Source: Deinococcales bacterium
Lineage (GTDB): Bacteria > Deinococcota > Deinococci > Deinococcales > JAAFIG01
Direction of reading: 5' to 3'
DNA length: 60,390 nucleotides
Assembly: GCA_025352125.1 (NCBI GenBank)
Contig: JANXTZ010000052.1
Span: 1 to 60,390 of the forward strand
In this document: positions 32,739 to 43,084 of the stretch, piece after piece
How the letters are laid out: each line of letters opens with the position of its first letter
Position numbering within the stretch: the stretch's first letter is position 1
The notes under the pieces: generated by a model
Databases searched by the model: none
The model's input: the letters and a program-made list of their open reading frames with translations, nothing else
What the model was told of the DNA's origin: nothing
Translations under genes and position numbers: made by a program

Positions 32739-32766
32739 AAGCGGGTTGGAATGTTCCAACCCGCTT
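32739..32766 (-). terminator. terminator after the DUF11 lipoprotein gene
   Basis: Perfect 13-bp arms AAGCGGGTTGGAA/TTCCAACCCGCTT, then T-rich sequence on the minus strand. Confidence 0.8.
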
Positions 32767-32789
32767 CAGCACGTTAATTGAAGTTTTGG

Positions 32790-34070
32790 CTAGGGAATAT
32801 TTTCAATCAACTGAACTTGTGCGTTGATTACCGTTTGTTGCCAGTTCAGTGTGGCAACATTGATGATGGTTCCCGATGAGTACGTCGCAGGAATGGTAAA
32901 AGTTTTGCTCGCGCCAGCATCCAGATCAAAGGTTTCATCAAGGTTTGCACCAGTCAAGCCAGCAGGCAGTGGGTCAACCACATGAACGCCTGTTGCGGTG
33001 CTGCCACCGGTGTTGTTGACCGTAATGGTGAACAATACTGGTTGTCCTGGATTGGGTTGTACCACATCAACTTCCTTGGTCATGCTCAGTTTGGGTGGGT
33101 CAACCACGACAGCCTGTTTTTTCTGCCCGACGAACATGTGCCAAACATCAACCGCACAACCCGAGCACCGGCTTGGGCATTGACCATAATTGGTGATGGT
33201 CAACGTGACCGTTTTGTACTTCGCGCCCTGAGGAAGCTCGAGAAGCGCGGGACGGGCATCTTCGCCAATGTCGCCCTTCCATTTGACGGTGGTCGTTTTG
33301 CTCGGGTAAACGGTGCTGGTGGATTTGTTCAGGTTGACCATCGCCGTGAAATTTTGCGTGCCGATGATGTTGTTTGAATTGTTGGCTTCTTGCACGCATA
33401 CCAGTGGCGTGCCGTTGACCAGTGACCAACCCGTCAAATCGTTGATACAGGTTCCGTCAAGTGTGGTGGCACTGACTTTGATGCTCGAGTTTAAATTGGT
33501 GTTGGCGTAAAAGCCTGCCATGCCAATCAGTGTGTTCTCATCGGCATAACCTTTGGCTAGGTGGCTAAAATCCAGGGTAACGGTGTACGCCGATGCCGCA
33601 CCAGTTTTGCGAATCTTTGGACAGAAACGCAACGAGTACGGATCGTTCAGGCTGTTGTAACCCGCAAAACCATCCTTAATGGCAATGGCTTTGTTCAGAA
33701 CTGTTGACGTGGTGCTGAGGGTGCTGAGGCTGCAAGTACCGATGTTGCTCGAGATTGAAACATCGACATTGCCCTGGTCAGCCAACGGCACGCTGCCGCT
33801 CAAGTGTCCATTGTTCCAGCTTTGGTTGACGCTCCACCAGGTCACATCGGTTGGCGCGATGTTGGTACGCAAGGTCGGGCTTGGAACGACATAGCCAGAA
33901 AATGCTTGAATTGGATTTGACATACCGATTCCATTGGGTTGCAATTCTGCCGCCAACGGTTGATCGGTGGTGATATCAGGTGTCGAAGAACACCCCAGGA
34001 AGCTGGCAGTCAAACCCACCAATGCTAGGGCAGCAATTGATCTTCTCCAGTTTTGTAAGTTTTTTGTCAT
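32790..34070 (-). CDS. exported lipoprotein with DUF11-type repeat
   Basis: 426 aa. Signal peptide ending in a lipobox (LTASFLGC, Cys ~27). A large Ser/Thr/Asn-rich domain with paired cysteines ([36 protein letters not shown]) follows. Residues ~330-400 are a DUF11-like beta-sandwich ([36 protein letters not shown]). Likely displayed on the cell envelope. Role unknown. Confidence 0.75.
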   Translation of the reverse strand: MTKNLQNWRRSIAALALVGLTASFLGCSSTPDITTDQPLAAELQPNGIGMSNPIQAFSGYVVPSPTLRTNIAPTDVTWWSVNQSWNNGHLSGSVPLADQGNVDVSISSNIGTCSLSTLSTTSTVLNKAIAIKDGFAGYNSLNDPYSLRFCPKIRKTGAASAYTVTLDFSHLAKGYADENTLIGMAGFYANTNLNSSIKVSATTLDGTCINDLTGWSLVNGTPLVCVQEANNSNNIIGTQNFTAMVNLNKSTSTVYPSKTTTVKWKGDIGEDARPALLELPQGAKYKTVTLTITNYGQCPSRCSGCAVDVWHMFVGQKKQAVVVDPPKLSMTKEVDVVQPNPGQPVLFTITVNNTGGSTATGVHVVDPLPAGLTGANLDETFDLDAGASKTFTIPATYSSGTIINVATLNWQQTVINAQVQLIENIP

Positions 34071-34170
34071 GTTTCTTAGTATAGCCTAATGTTGGCTTAA
34101 GTCAATTCATGAAGTTTAGTTGCGAAATAATATAGTTGCTATAGAACAATACATAAACAAATAACAATAC

Positions 34171-34203
34171 AAAAGCCTCGCCATTGTTTTCGGCGAGGCT
34201 TTT
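34171..34203 (-). terminator. rpsO terminator
   Basis: Arms AAAAGCCTCGCC/GGCGAGGCTTTT, T-run on the minus strand. Confidence 0.85.
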
Positions 34204-34221
34204 AAACATAAACAAAAGAAA

Positions 34222-34491
34222 TTAGCGGCGAATACCGAGGCGCTCGATCAGTTTGCGGTAGGCATCATAATCTTTGGTGCGCAAATACTTGGTCAAACTG
34301 TTGCGCTTGCCGACCAGAACCTGCAAACCACGTTGACCGTGCTTGTCTTTTTTATTGCCGTTCAGGTGGGTCGAGAGGTTGTTGATGCGGTGCGTCAGCA
34401 CTGCCACTTGAACCTGGGTGCTGCCCGTATCGCCCTCGAAAGTTGCGTAATCTTTAATGACGCCTGTCTTGTCTTGTGCACTAAATGACAT
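34222..34491 (-). CDS. rpsO: 30S ribosomal protein S15
   Basis: 89 aa, full length. Signature [35 protein letters not shown] and the C-terminal [31 protein letters not shown]. Binds 16S rRNA in the platform. Monocistronic, with its own terminator and an ~175-bp upstream spacer. Confidence 0.98.
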   Translation of the reverse strand: MSFSAQDKTGVIKDYATFEGDTGSTQVQVAVLTHRINNLSTHLNGNKKDKHGQRGLQVLVGKRNSLTKYLRTKDYDAYRKLIERLGIRR

Positions 34492-34664
34492 ATCGGTACT
34501 TCCTTTGTCTTAAGTCCGGCAAGTCCCAGCAAACCCGTCGTTTGGGCAACCCTGACTCCCGCGAGGAAAGAGCGTATCACACAAACCAGAAGTTGACAAA
34601 CTCGAGATTGCTCGGTAAGCTCTTCAAGCTGTTCAGCCCTCGAGCGACACTGAACCAGACAACA

Positions 34665-34753
<89 letters not shown>

Positions 34754-34758
34754 ACATG

Positions 34759-34792
34759 AAATGGCACGGGTCAAAAGATTCGTGCCATTTTT
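34759..34792 (+). terminator. tRNA-Leu terminator
   Basis: Arms AAATGGCACG/CGTGCCATTT, followed by TTG. Confidence 0.8.
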
Positions 34793-34936
34793 GATTTTAA
34801 AAACTCGAGAATTACGCGAACAGAACGCATTGATACCGATAAAGCCTGAACTATTTTGTAAAGTTCTTTCGACCTGTGTGCCAGTGATTGTCCGGTCATT
34901 GATCTCGAGTTTTACATTTTCAAATTTGAACCTGAT

Positions 34937-34965
34937 TTGAGGTAACGTACAAAATAAAGTACAAT
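34937..34965 (+). promoter_or_regulatory. leaderless promoter of the Phd-like antitoxin
   Basis: TTGAGG, 17-bp spacer, TACAAT, then seven bases to the ATG at 34973. GTAC repeats inside the spacer could be the antitoxin operator. Confidence 0.55.
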
Positions 34966-34972
34966 CTAACGT

Positions 34973-35248
34973 ATGCCTGTACTCGACTTTTAGCAAGATA
35001 TCGTGCCACTTTCCGAGTTTCGCTCGAACACCGCCAGTATCGTGCAACACATTCAACGCGATGAGGCAACCGTCATTCTGACGCAAAACGGTAAAGCCGC
35101 CGCGCTAATGGGCATTGCTGAATACCAACGTCTGACCGCAGAATTGATCGAACTTCGCAGCATGGTGAACGGATTAGCCGATGCCATGCAAGGAAAAACC
35201 ATGCCACACAAAACTGTGAAACAAAACATTAAAAAGGCTCGAGACTGA
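34973..35248 (+). pseudogene. Phd/YefM-type antitoxin with early in-frame amber codon
   Basis: The promoter and leaderless ATG at 34973 start a frame MPVLDF, then TAG, then QDIVPLSEFRSNTASIVQHI. The part after the stop is a normal Phd/YefM N-terminus and continues in the same frame to 35248 (VILTQNGKAAALMGIAEYQRL). Translation could restart at GTG 35003, giving an 81-aa protein that lacks only the first ten residues, so partial function is possible. Followed directly by the toxin remnant. Confidence 0.7.
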
Positions 35249-35520
35249 TTGAATGAAGTCAAGGTGCTGAACAACAGCTTTTTGAAATCCTATTGTCTTT
35301 CAGCACGAAAACAACTTTTGAGAAATTTGAAAAACAATTGAATACCGCACTCGAGCAACTCGAAACATTTCCCGAATCTGCCCGAATGAACCCTGTGTTA
35401 TACCGTTCAGATTTCCGATCTTTTCTGGTCGGGGATTACCGCGTAACGGTACTGCTATTGCAGGATCGAATTTTGGTGTTTTCAATGGTGCATACGCATT
35501 CTGGCGCAGCGTTTGATTGA
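35249..35520 (+). pseudogene. frameshifted RelE/ParE-type toxin
   Basis: A TTG directly after the antitoxin stop opens NEVKVLNNSFLKSYCLSARKQ, which ends at 35341. The rest of a RelE/ParE protein (LNTALEQLETFPESARMN, FRSFLVGDYRVTVLLLQDRILVFSMVHTHSG) lies in a different frame (-1) up to 35520. A single indel near 35290-35330 would join them. With the amber codon in the antitoxin, this looks like a decaying toxin-antitoxin pair. Confidence 0.6.
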
Positions 35521-35530
35521 TAAACCTCAA

Positions 35531-35562
35531 TCAGAGCGGGTTTCAGTGGTAACTCGAGAATT
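35531..35562 (+). repeat. 32-bp direct repeat, left copy flanking xisHI
   Basis: Begins TCAGAGCGGGTTTCAGTGGT and ends in ACTCGAGAATT. Identical over 32 bp to 36418-36449, 887 bp apart. It starts ten bases after the toxin remnant's stop. Confidence 0.85.
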
Positions 35563-35598
35563 GCGTTAAGGTAACGCAGAAGTCATCCTAAATTGTGT

Positions 35599-35629
35599 TT
35601 GACTTGTTCAGTTTCAGCGTTTGTACTAA
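35599..35629 (+). promoter_or_regulatory. possible xisH promoter
   Basis: TTGACT and TACTAA separated by 19 bp, 28 bp before the ATG. Confidence 0.4.
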
Positions 35630-35656
35630 ACTTTAAACCAATGAGGAACGATTGAG

Positions 35657-36103
35657 ATGGCAAGAGACAAATACCACCAAGCTGTCAAGATCGCGCTCGA
35701 GAAAGCTGGTTGGAACGTCACAAACGATCCATTCTACCTCAATTTTGGTGGTGTCAACTATGAAATAGATTTGGCTGCCGAAAACATTTTAGCTGCCGAA
35801 CGTAACGGCGAACGGATTGCCATCGAAGTCAAAAGTTTTTTGCGTGACAGCGTTCCAAACGAATTTCATGCTGCCCTTGGGCAATTTCTCAATTACCAAT
35901 ACATTCTCGAGGAAACCGAACCAAACAGAAAATTGTATTTGGCAATCAGTGGAACAGTTTTTAGTACATTTTTTCAATTACCATTCACACAAGGCATTAT
36001 TCGCAAGCACCAAATCAATCTTTTAATCTTTGATCCAATCACTGAGGAGGTCGTAAAATGGCAACACTCGAGCAGTACAGAACCATCATCCAACAACTCT
36101 TAA
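35657..36103 (+). CDS. xisH: XisH-like protein (fdxN-element excision controlling factor family)
   Basis: 148 aa. Starts ARDKYHQAVKIALEKAGWNVTNDP, the XisH signature, and has an endonuclease-like core: NYEIDLAAE followed by IAIEVKSF (D...ExK of PD-(D/E)XK folds), then EFHAALGQFLNYQYILEETEPNRKLYLAIS. In cyanobacteria xisH and xisI are needed for fdxN element excision, but most copies, like this one, sit away from any such element, and their role is unknown. Overlaps xisI by 46 bp. Confidence 0.88.
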   Translation: MARDKYHQAVKIALEKAGWNVTNDPFYLNFGGVNYEIDLAAENILAAERNGERIAIEVKSFLRDSVPNEFHAALGQFLNYQYILEETEPNRKLYLAISGTVFSTFFQLPFTQGIIRKHQINLLIFDPITEEVVKWQHSSSTEPSSNNS

Positions 36104-36399
36104 CCGAATTTGTCGCCAGTCGCAACGCACAACAAAGTGGCAGTTACCAACTTCTATTTGATACCGATCACGACCAATACCAAGTTTTGCGAATGGGTTG
36201 GGAAGGCTCGAGGCGGGTGTATTTTGTGCCGTTGCATTTAAGTCTCGAGAAGAACAAAATTTGGGTTCAGCAAAACAATACAGACCATGAAATTGCTTTG
36301 GAATTGATGGAATTTGGAGTTCCAGCCGAAGATATTGTGCTTGGGTTTCAACCACCGTCAGCCCGTCATTTAACAGGTTTTGCGACAGGCGAAGCATAA
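36058..36399 (+). CDS. xisI: XisI-like protein
   Basis: 113 aa. LEQYRTIIQQLLTEFVASRN, the central LLFDTDHDQYQVLRMGWEGSRRVYFVPLHLSLEKNKIWVQQNNTD and the tail ELMEFGVPAEDIVLGFQPPSARHLTGFATG are XisI hallmarks. Always paired with XisH. The unit has the compactness of a two-gene cassette and is bounded by the 32-bp direct repeat. Confidence 0.9.
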   Translation: MATLEQYRTIIQQLLTEFVASRNAQQSGSYQLLFDTDHDQYQVLRMGWEGSRRVYFVPLHLSLEKNKIWVQQNNTDHEIALELMEFGVPAEDIVLGFQPPSARHLTGFATGEA

Positions 36400-36417
36400 A
36401 GAATCGAAATAATAAAT

Positions 36418-36449
36418 TCAGAGCGGGTTTCAGTGGTAACTCGAGAATT
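36418..36449 (+). repeat. 32-bp direct repeat, right copy flanking xisHI
   Basis: Identical to 35531-35562, beginning 18 bp after the xisI stop. Each copy follows the end of a small accessory module (toxin remnant, xisI). Confidence 0.85.
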
Positions 36450-36663
36450 ACTGTGACGGAAGGTATTGGTTCTTGTTCAAGAGAAAAATAAAAAAGCTGT
36501 AAACGCAACGAATCTTTTGATTCGTAAATCAGTGTTGCGATTGAACGTGAAACAGATATTTTGGAAATTATTGCAGGTTGATACCTTCAGTGTTATCATA
36601 GATTATGAATAAATACAGTAACGTTATCGCACATATTAGAGTAACAGTTTGCGTGGTTCGACC

Positions 36664-37482
36664 ATGATCCTCCTCAAGATCTACCAGGTGGATGCGTTTG
36701 CCTCTCGAGTTTTTCGGGGCAATCCTGCGGCAGTTGTGCCACTTGAAAAATGGCTTCCCGACAGCGTCATGCAAAACATTGCACTCGAGAATAACCTTGC
36801 TGAGACAGCTTTTTTTGTTCCCTTGGGTGTAGGGCATTATCACCTTCGTTGGTTCACGCCGACGACTGAAGTGCCTTTATGCGGTCATGCGACACTGGCA
36901 TCGGCTTATGTGGTGATGCACCACCTCGAACCCAAGCTGCAAAAAGTGCGCTTTGAAAGCCAACTCAGCCCACTTGAAGTCTCGCGCACCTTAGATCAAG
37001 ATTCTGAGCGCCTGGTACTTGATTTTCCGTCCTATCCGCCTGAAGTCACGCAAGCTCCTGTGGGATTGTTTCAGGCACTTGGACTTTCTCCTGATGATGT
37101 CCTTGAAATGTTGACTGCCCGAAAGAGCGTGTACTGCGTGCTCCGAGATGAACAATTGGTCTGTGATCTCAAACCCAACATGTCCCTGCTTCAAGAGATT
37201 GAACTGCATGGCGTGGTTGTGACAGCCCAAGGACAAGATTGTGATTTTGTGTCACGCTTTTTTGCCCCTCGAATCGGTATCCCCGAAGACCCAGTGACCG
37301 GGGGCATTCACACATCGCTGACACCATATTGGGCAACCAAACTCGGTAAACTTGAGTTGGATGCTCGCCAACTCAGTGCCCGGGGCGGCGAACTGCACTG
37401 CGTTTTGCATGGCGAACGAATACACATCTCAGGGCAGGTTGTGCCTTATCTTGAGGGTACAATTACAATCCCAAACCACTAA
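36664..37482 (+). CDS. PhzF-family isomerase/epimerase-like protein
   Basis: About 272 aa. Two-fold hot-dog-like PhzF repeat: YQVDAFASRVFRGNPAAVVPLE, the catalytic Glu in ENNLAETAFF, WFTPTTEVPLCGHATLASAYV, and in the second half PRIGIPEDPVTGGIHTSLTPYW (usually DPVTGSAH; here GG-I-H). Substrate unknown. ATG at 36664 preferred over the GTG at 36649, as it begins directly with the first strand; no strong ribosome site is visible. Confidence 0.88.
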   Translation: MILLKIYQVDAFASRVFRGNPAAVVPLEKWLPDSVMQNIALENNLAETAFFVPLGVGHYHLRWFTPTTEVPLCGHATLASAYVVMHHLEPKLQKVRFESQLSPLEVSRTLDQDSERLVLDFPSYPPEVTQAPVGLFQALGLSPDDVLEMLTARKSVYCVLRDEQLVCDLKPNMSLLQEIELHGVVVTAQGQDCDFVSRFFAPRIGIPEDPVTGGIHTSLTPYWATKLGKLELDARQLSARGGELHCVLHGERIHISGQVVPYLEGTITIPNH

Positions 37483-37631
37483 AAATCAGATTTGTTCTAT
37501 CTCGAGCGCTGAAGCTCAACAGCTTTTTGATTCGTCAAGAAATCAGTTCAATCTTGCCTTCAATGCAGGAATTTCAAATTAGCAAGACTTGAAAATCTTG
37601 AGAAATACCTGACCTCGAGCCTTCAAATTGC

Positions 37632-37661
37632 TTGACAGTCTTCCCCTCATCCTGCTAGGCT
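37632..37661 (+). promoter_or_regulatory. ilv promoter
   Basis: TTGACA, 18-bp spacer, TAGGCT, ten bases before the leader-peptide ATG. Confidence 0.7.
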
Positions 37662-37670
37662 TTAAACGTA

Positions 37671-37736
37671 ATGAAATTCTTCTCCGCGATTATTCTAGTC
37701 GTAGTAGTCCTCGTACAACCGAGGGTCGCGGCGTAA
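37671..37736 (+). CDS. ilv leader peptide
   Basis: 21-aa peptide beginning MKFFSA with the run IILVVVVLV: nine consecutive Ile, Leu and Val residues, exactly the amino acids made by the downstream ilvB-ilvN enzymes. Ribosome stalling there for lack of charged tRNA would decide folding of the following RNA. Its 3' end (CCGAGGGTCGC) is complementary to the terminator arm. Confidence 0.82.
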   Translation: MKFFSAIILVVVVLVQPRVAA

Positions 37737-37788
37737 TTCCAGTTTTTCGGATTCAAGCGACCCTCGGCAAACACCCGAGGGTCTTTTT
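37719..37788 (+). promoter_or_regulatory. ilv transcription attenuator
   Basis: Terminator hairpin GACCCTCGG/CCGAGGGTC (37759-37783) followed by TTTTT. Competing antiterminator: 37719-37729 (CCGAGGGTCGC) pairs perfectly with 37757-37767 (GCGACCCTCGG). Stalling on the Ile/Val codons would favour the antiterminator and let transcription reach ilvB. Confidence 0.82.
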
Positions 37789-37826
37789 ATTTACGCTCTC
37801 GAGAGATCAATGAAAGGTAGGCATCC

Positions 37827-39500
37827 ATGACAGGTTCACAGGCTCTTTTAAAAACGCTCGAGGCTCACGGGGTTCGGCACATGTTCGGACACCCTGGCGG
37901 CGCGATCATGCCGATTTATGACGCGATTTATGACAGTCCAATTCAGCACATTCTGGTGCGTCATGAACAGGGCGGCGGTCATGCGGCAGAGGGTTACGCT
38001 CGAGTGACTGGCGGTCTGGGCGTGTGCTTGGCGACCAGTGGTCCTGGCGCGACCAACCTGGTGACGGCGCTGGCGGATGCGATGCTGGACAGCCTGCCGA
38101 TTCTGGCAATCACGGGCAATGTCGCCACCACGCTTCTGGGTACGGATGCCTTTCAGGAAGCGGACATCACGGGCATCACCATGCCGATCACCAAGCACAA
38201 TTTTTTGATTCGCAGCGCCGATGATGTCAGTAAGGTGGTTGCCGAAGCGATTCGGATTGCGCTTTCGGGGCGTCCAGGTCCAGTCTTGGTGGACATTCCA
38301 AAGGACGTGCAGCAAGCCCAAACCGACGCGCCCATCGTGCAACCCAAACCCAAGGCAGCGCGTCTCGAGCCTAAGGAAAAAGACATTCTCGAGGCGCTCG
38401 AGTTGATGAAGAACGCCAAAAAGCCTGTGCTGATTCTGGGTGGCGGCGCGTGTGATGCGTCTGAGGCGGCGTATCAGTTTGCCAAGACTTCGGGAATGCC
38501 GGTCATCACGACGCTGATGGGTTTGGGGAATTTTCCTGCAAGTGACAAGCAATGGCTTGGAATGCCCGGAATGCACGGCAGCGTCGCCGCGAACCGTGCG
38601 ATCAGCCAGTGCGATGTCTTGATTGGCGTGGGAATGCGTTTCGATGACCGCGTGACGGGCAAGACCAGTCGTTTTGCCAAGAACGCCAAAATCATTCACA
38701 TTGACCTGGATTCTGCCGAGCACAGCAAGCTTATTCCAGCATACCTGCCGATTCTGGCTGACAGTGCCGCCGCACTCGAGGCGTTGGCGGCAAAAATCAG
38801 CAAACTCGAGACGCCTGAATGGTGGGCGAACCTCGAGGATTGGAAGGCGCGGAAGCCCAAGCGTGACGAGTGGGGCGCGGCGAGTGCCATCAAGACCATC
38901 TCAAACGCGTTGACCAGCGATGACATTGTGGTCTCCGACGTGGGGCAGCATCAAATGTTAACCGCGCAAGAACACCCGTTTGAGCATCCGCGCTTGTGGC
39001 TCAACTCGGGCGGCGCTGGCACGATGGGCTTCTGCCTGCCCGCCGCGATGGGTGCGAGCATTGCCACGGGCAAACGTGTGATCGGTATTGCAGGTGACGG
39101 CTCGAGCCAGATGACCATTCAGGAACTCGCCACACTTCGCAAGTACGACATTCCCGTGAAGTTTGCGATCATCAACAACGGTTACCTGGGCATGGTGCGC
39201 CAATGGCAGGAGATGTTCCACGATAAGCGTTACTCTGAGGTTTACCTCGAGGATTCCAACCCCGACTTTGCGATTCTGGCGAGCGCCTACCGTATTCCTG
39301 GTTTCACCGCGTCCACCGCAGCCGAACTCGAGGTGGCGATCAAGGCTTGGCTGTCAGCCGACGGTCCTGCGGTACTCGAGGTGCGCGTGCCGAACGAGCA
39401 CAGCGTCTTCCCGATGGTTCCGGCCGGCAAGGGATTGGACGAGATGCTCGACGACGACCCAAAGAATGCCCAGCCTGAGAAGATTGCGGTGAGCCGATGA
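37827..39500 (+). CDS. ilvB: acetolactate synthase large subunit
   Basis: 557 aa, ThDP enzyme: pyruvate + pyruvate or 2-oxobutyrate to acetohydroxy acids, first common step of Val/Leu/Ile synthesis. Motifs: MFGHPGGAIMPIYDA, VRHEQGGGHAAEGYARVTG (catalytic Glu), TSGPGATNLVT, GVGMRFDDRVTG, and the ThDP-binding GDGSSQMTIQELATLRKYDIPVKFAIINNGYLG. AGGTAGG ribosome site. The stop overlaps ilvN by 4 bp. Confidence 0.96.
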   Translation: MTGSQALLKTLEAHGVRHMFGHPGGAIMPIYDAIYDSPIQHILVRHEQGGGHAAEGYARVTGGLGVCLATSGPGATNLVTALADAMLDSLPILAITGNVATTLLGTDAFQEADITGITMPITKHNFLIRSADDVSKVVAEAIRIALSGRPGPVLVDIPKDVQQAQTDAPIVQPKPKAARLEPKEKDILEALELMKNAKKPVLILGGGACDASEAAYQFAKTSGMPVITTLMGLGNFPASDKQWLGMPGMHGSVAANRAISQCDVLIGVGMRFDDRVTGKTSRFAKNAKIIHIDLDSAEHSKLIPAYLPILADSAAALEALAAKISKLETPEWWANLEDWKARKPKRDEWGAASAIKTISNALTSDDIVVSDVGQHQMLTAQEHPFEHPRLWLNSGGAGTMGFCLPAAMGASIATGKRVIGIAGDGSSQMTIQELATLRKYDIPVKFAIINNGYLGMVRQWQEMFHDKRYSEVYLEDSNPDFAILASAYRIPGFTASTAAELEVAIKAWLSADGPAVLEVRVPNEHSVFPMVPAGKGLDEMLDDDPKNAQPEKIAVSR

Positions 39501-40054
39501 AACACATTTTTAGCGCCTTCTTGCGCGACGAACCGCGTGTCCTGACCCGCGTGACCTCGCTTTTTGCGCGGCGCGGCTACAACATTGACTCGCTTTCGGT
39601 TGGCGCAACCGAAACCAAGGGCATCTCGAGGATGACCTTTATCTCCGAAGCGCCCGAGGGCATGGCAGACCAGATTCAACGGCAACTCGAGAAACTCGAG
39701 GATGTTTTAAAAGTCATCAATCACGCGCACGAGAAATTTGTGGACCGTGAACTGGTGCTGGTGAAAGTTCGTGTCACGCCCGAAAACAGGCTCGAGATCA
39801 GGCAGATTGCCGAAGATTTTCGCGCCCGAAATGTGGACGTGGGGCGGCAAAGTTATGTCTTTGAAGTGACCGGCGACGAGGGCAAAATCTCGGCGTTTAT
39901 TGAACAGATGCGTCCGTTCGGCATCGTCGAAACCATGCGAACGGGTCGTGTGGCATTGACCCGAGGCTCGAATGCCGACATGCCGAGCCAGGTCTATTTT
40001 GACGGCGAATCTCAGGCGCTCGAGCATCCGTTGACGGGCGTGGCGAACGATTAA
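39497..40054 (+). CDS. ilvN: acetolactate synthase small (regulatory) subunit
   Basis: 185 aa. ACT domain at the N-terminus (HIFSAFLRDEPRVLTRVTSLFARRGYNIDSLSVGATETKGISRMTF) for valine feedback, and a C-terminal domain (RELVLVKVRV, FRARNVDVGRQSYVFEVTGDEGKISAFIEQMRPFGIVETMRTGRVALTRG). Coupled to ilvB by overlapping ATGA. Confidence 0.95.
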   Translation: MKHIFSAFLRDEPRVLTRVTSLFARRGYNIDSLSVGATETKGISRMTFISEAPEGMADQIQRQLEKLEDVLKVINHAHEKFVDRELVLVKVRVTPENRLEIRQIAEDFRARNVDVGRQSYVFEVTGDEGKISAFIEQMRPFGIVETMRTGRVALTRGSNADMPSQVYFDGESQALEHPLTGVAND

Positions 40055-40389
40055 CTCGCTTTTTGTGTGCGCCAGAAATAAGCTCCGCAGTCCAACCGCC
40101 GAAACCGTCTTTTTTGGAACGCCAGGAATCAATGTTCGCAGTGCTGGAACCGCAAAAGATGCCGAAAATCCAATCTCGAGGGACGATGTTGAATGGGCAG
40201 AGATTATTTTTGTCATGGAAAAACGACATGCGAAAGCCTTAAAAACCAAGTTTGGCAAGTTGCTCGAGGTGAAACGCACGGTGTGTTTGGAAATCCCTGA
40301 CGATTTTGAACTGATGGACGCGAAACTGATCGAAATACTGCAAGCGAGAGTCTCACCACACCTCGAGTCGCACATTTTAAGGAACACCG

Positions 40390-42043
<1,654 letters not shown>

Positions 42044-42061
42044 AGTTTAAAAGCGGTTTTA

Positions 42062-42095
42062 AGGCTCGAGGGGCGGATGGTTGTCCCTCGAGCCT
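42062..42095. terminator. hairpin between ilvC and convergent gene
   Basis: 11-bp arms AGGCTCGAGGG/CCCTCGAGCCT. No strong T-run, so efficiency is uncertain. Confidence 0.45.
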
Positions 42096-42119
42096 AATGT
42101 TGTGATTGGATTTTGAGGT

Positions 42120-42506
42120 TCAAAAAGCGTAATTGGATTTGTAGGTGACGTGACCCAGGCGTTGGTATTTTGCACTTTTTGTTATAAGACCAATGATGAC
42201 TTGTTCGCCTTCGAGTTCTACTTGAAATGTGGCAACCTCATCATTAAGTTTAGGGTATTCACTTTCATATGCCTTAGAGATAAAGGCTGCTAGCCTTTGT
42301 AAGAAGTCATTTAGCGCTGTGACGAAACCTTCACAAGAACCAGACCGCGCAAGGTCTACCATCAGGGTTTCCTCGAGCACATGGTCACCTTTTTTGGCAA
42401 TAAAGCGACCAAAATCGAATTTTACTATAATACCTTCGGGTAGTATAGGTGTAATTACTTTTGGTAATTCTTCTTCCAGAGTGTGAAATGGTGTCACATT
42501 AAACAT
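42120..42506 (-). CDS. uncharacterised protein, paralogue of next gene
   Basis: 128 aa, acidic, no signal. The C-terminal 40 residues (ATFQVELEGEQVIIGLITKSAKYQRLGHVTYK) match those of the neighbouring 42541-43017 protein, and both start with an E-E-x-P-K-V-I block, so the two arose by tandem duplication. Family not recognised. Lower GC than flanking genes and beside a lipoprotein; immunity-like proteins often look like this, but there is no direct evidence. Confidence 0.6.
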   Translation of the reverse strand: MFNVTPFHTLEEELPKVITPILPEGIIVKFDFGRFIAKKGDHVLEETLMVDLARSGSCEGFVTALNDFLQRLAAFISKAYESEYPKLNDEVATFQVELEGEQVIIGLITKSAKYQRLGHVTYKSNYAF

Positions 42507-42540
42507 CAGGGTGTCTTTCGTGTGCTGATAAACTCGAGAG

Positions 42541-43017
42541 TCATTGCTGATTGACGACTTTGTAAGTGACGTAACCTAAATACTGATTTTTTCCACTTTC
42601 GGTTAAAAGACTAATAATAACCTGCTCTCCTTGCGATTCAACTTGAAAAGTGGCTGGTTCATCACCAATTTTGAGCCATTCTAAATTGGTGATGTATTTT
42701 ATAGATATTGCCATATTCAGAAGATAAATATGTATGTGACTAATAAATCCGTCAAGGTTGTTTTCTTGCTCTAAATTAAAAAGAAAATTGTCAATACAAA
42801 AAGTAGTTTCTTTATTACCGATAACAACGCCATTTTCGAGTACGTGTGTGATTCCTGTCGGGGGATGATTGAGACCAGGAATTTTTGGGAATTTAGCAAT
42901 GTCTCCAATGAGCATTCCGTTCTCAAGTTTGAGTGTGACCCCATCTGGAAAATTGATCGCTTCAATGACTTTCGGAAATTCTTTTTCAATGTTTTGATAT
43001 GGAGTATTTTTTAACAT
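42541..43017 (-). CDS. uncharacterised protein, paralogue of previous gene
   Basis: About 158 aa from ATG 43017 (MLKNTPYQNIEKEFPKVIEAINFPDG). It ends ATFQVESQGEQVIISLLTESGKNQYLGYVTYK, nearly the same as its neighbour, with an insertion holding two GVTLKLENGMLIGD / THVLENGVVIGN repeats in the first half. AT-rich. Unknown function. Confidence 0.6.
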   Translation of the reverse strand: MLKNTPYQNIEKEFPKVIEAINFPDGVTLKLENGMLIGDIAKFPKIPGLNHPPTGITHVLENGVVIGNKETTFCIDNFLFNLEQENNLDGFISHIHIYLLNMAISIKYITNLEWLKIGDEPATFQVESQGEQVIISLLTESGKNQYLGYVTYKVVNQQ

Positions 43018-43084
43018 AAAAATCGTTATCCAATCAACTAAAGCATTGGTAAAAGTTTTAAAACTTGTACCAATGCTTACATAT

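Noticed and set aside
38700..39700. Antisense frames over ilvB/ilvN as genes
   Set aside because: They fall entirely inside conserved biosynthetic genes and show no independent protein features.
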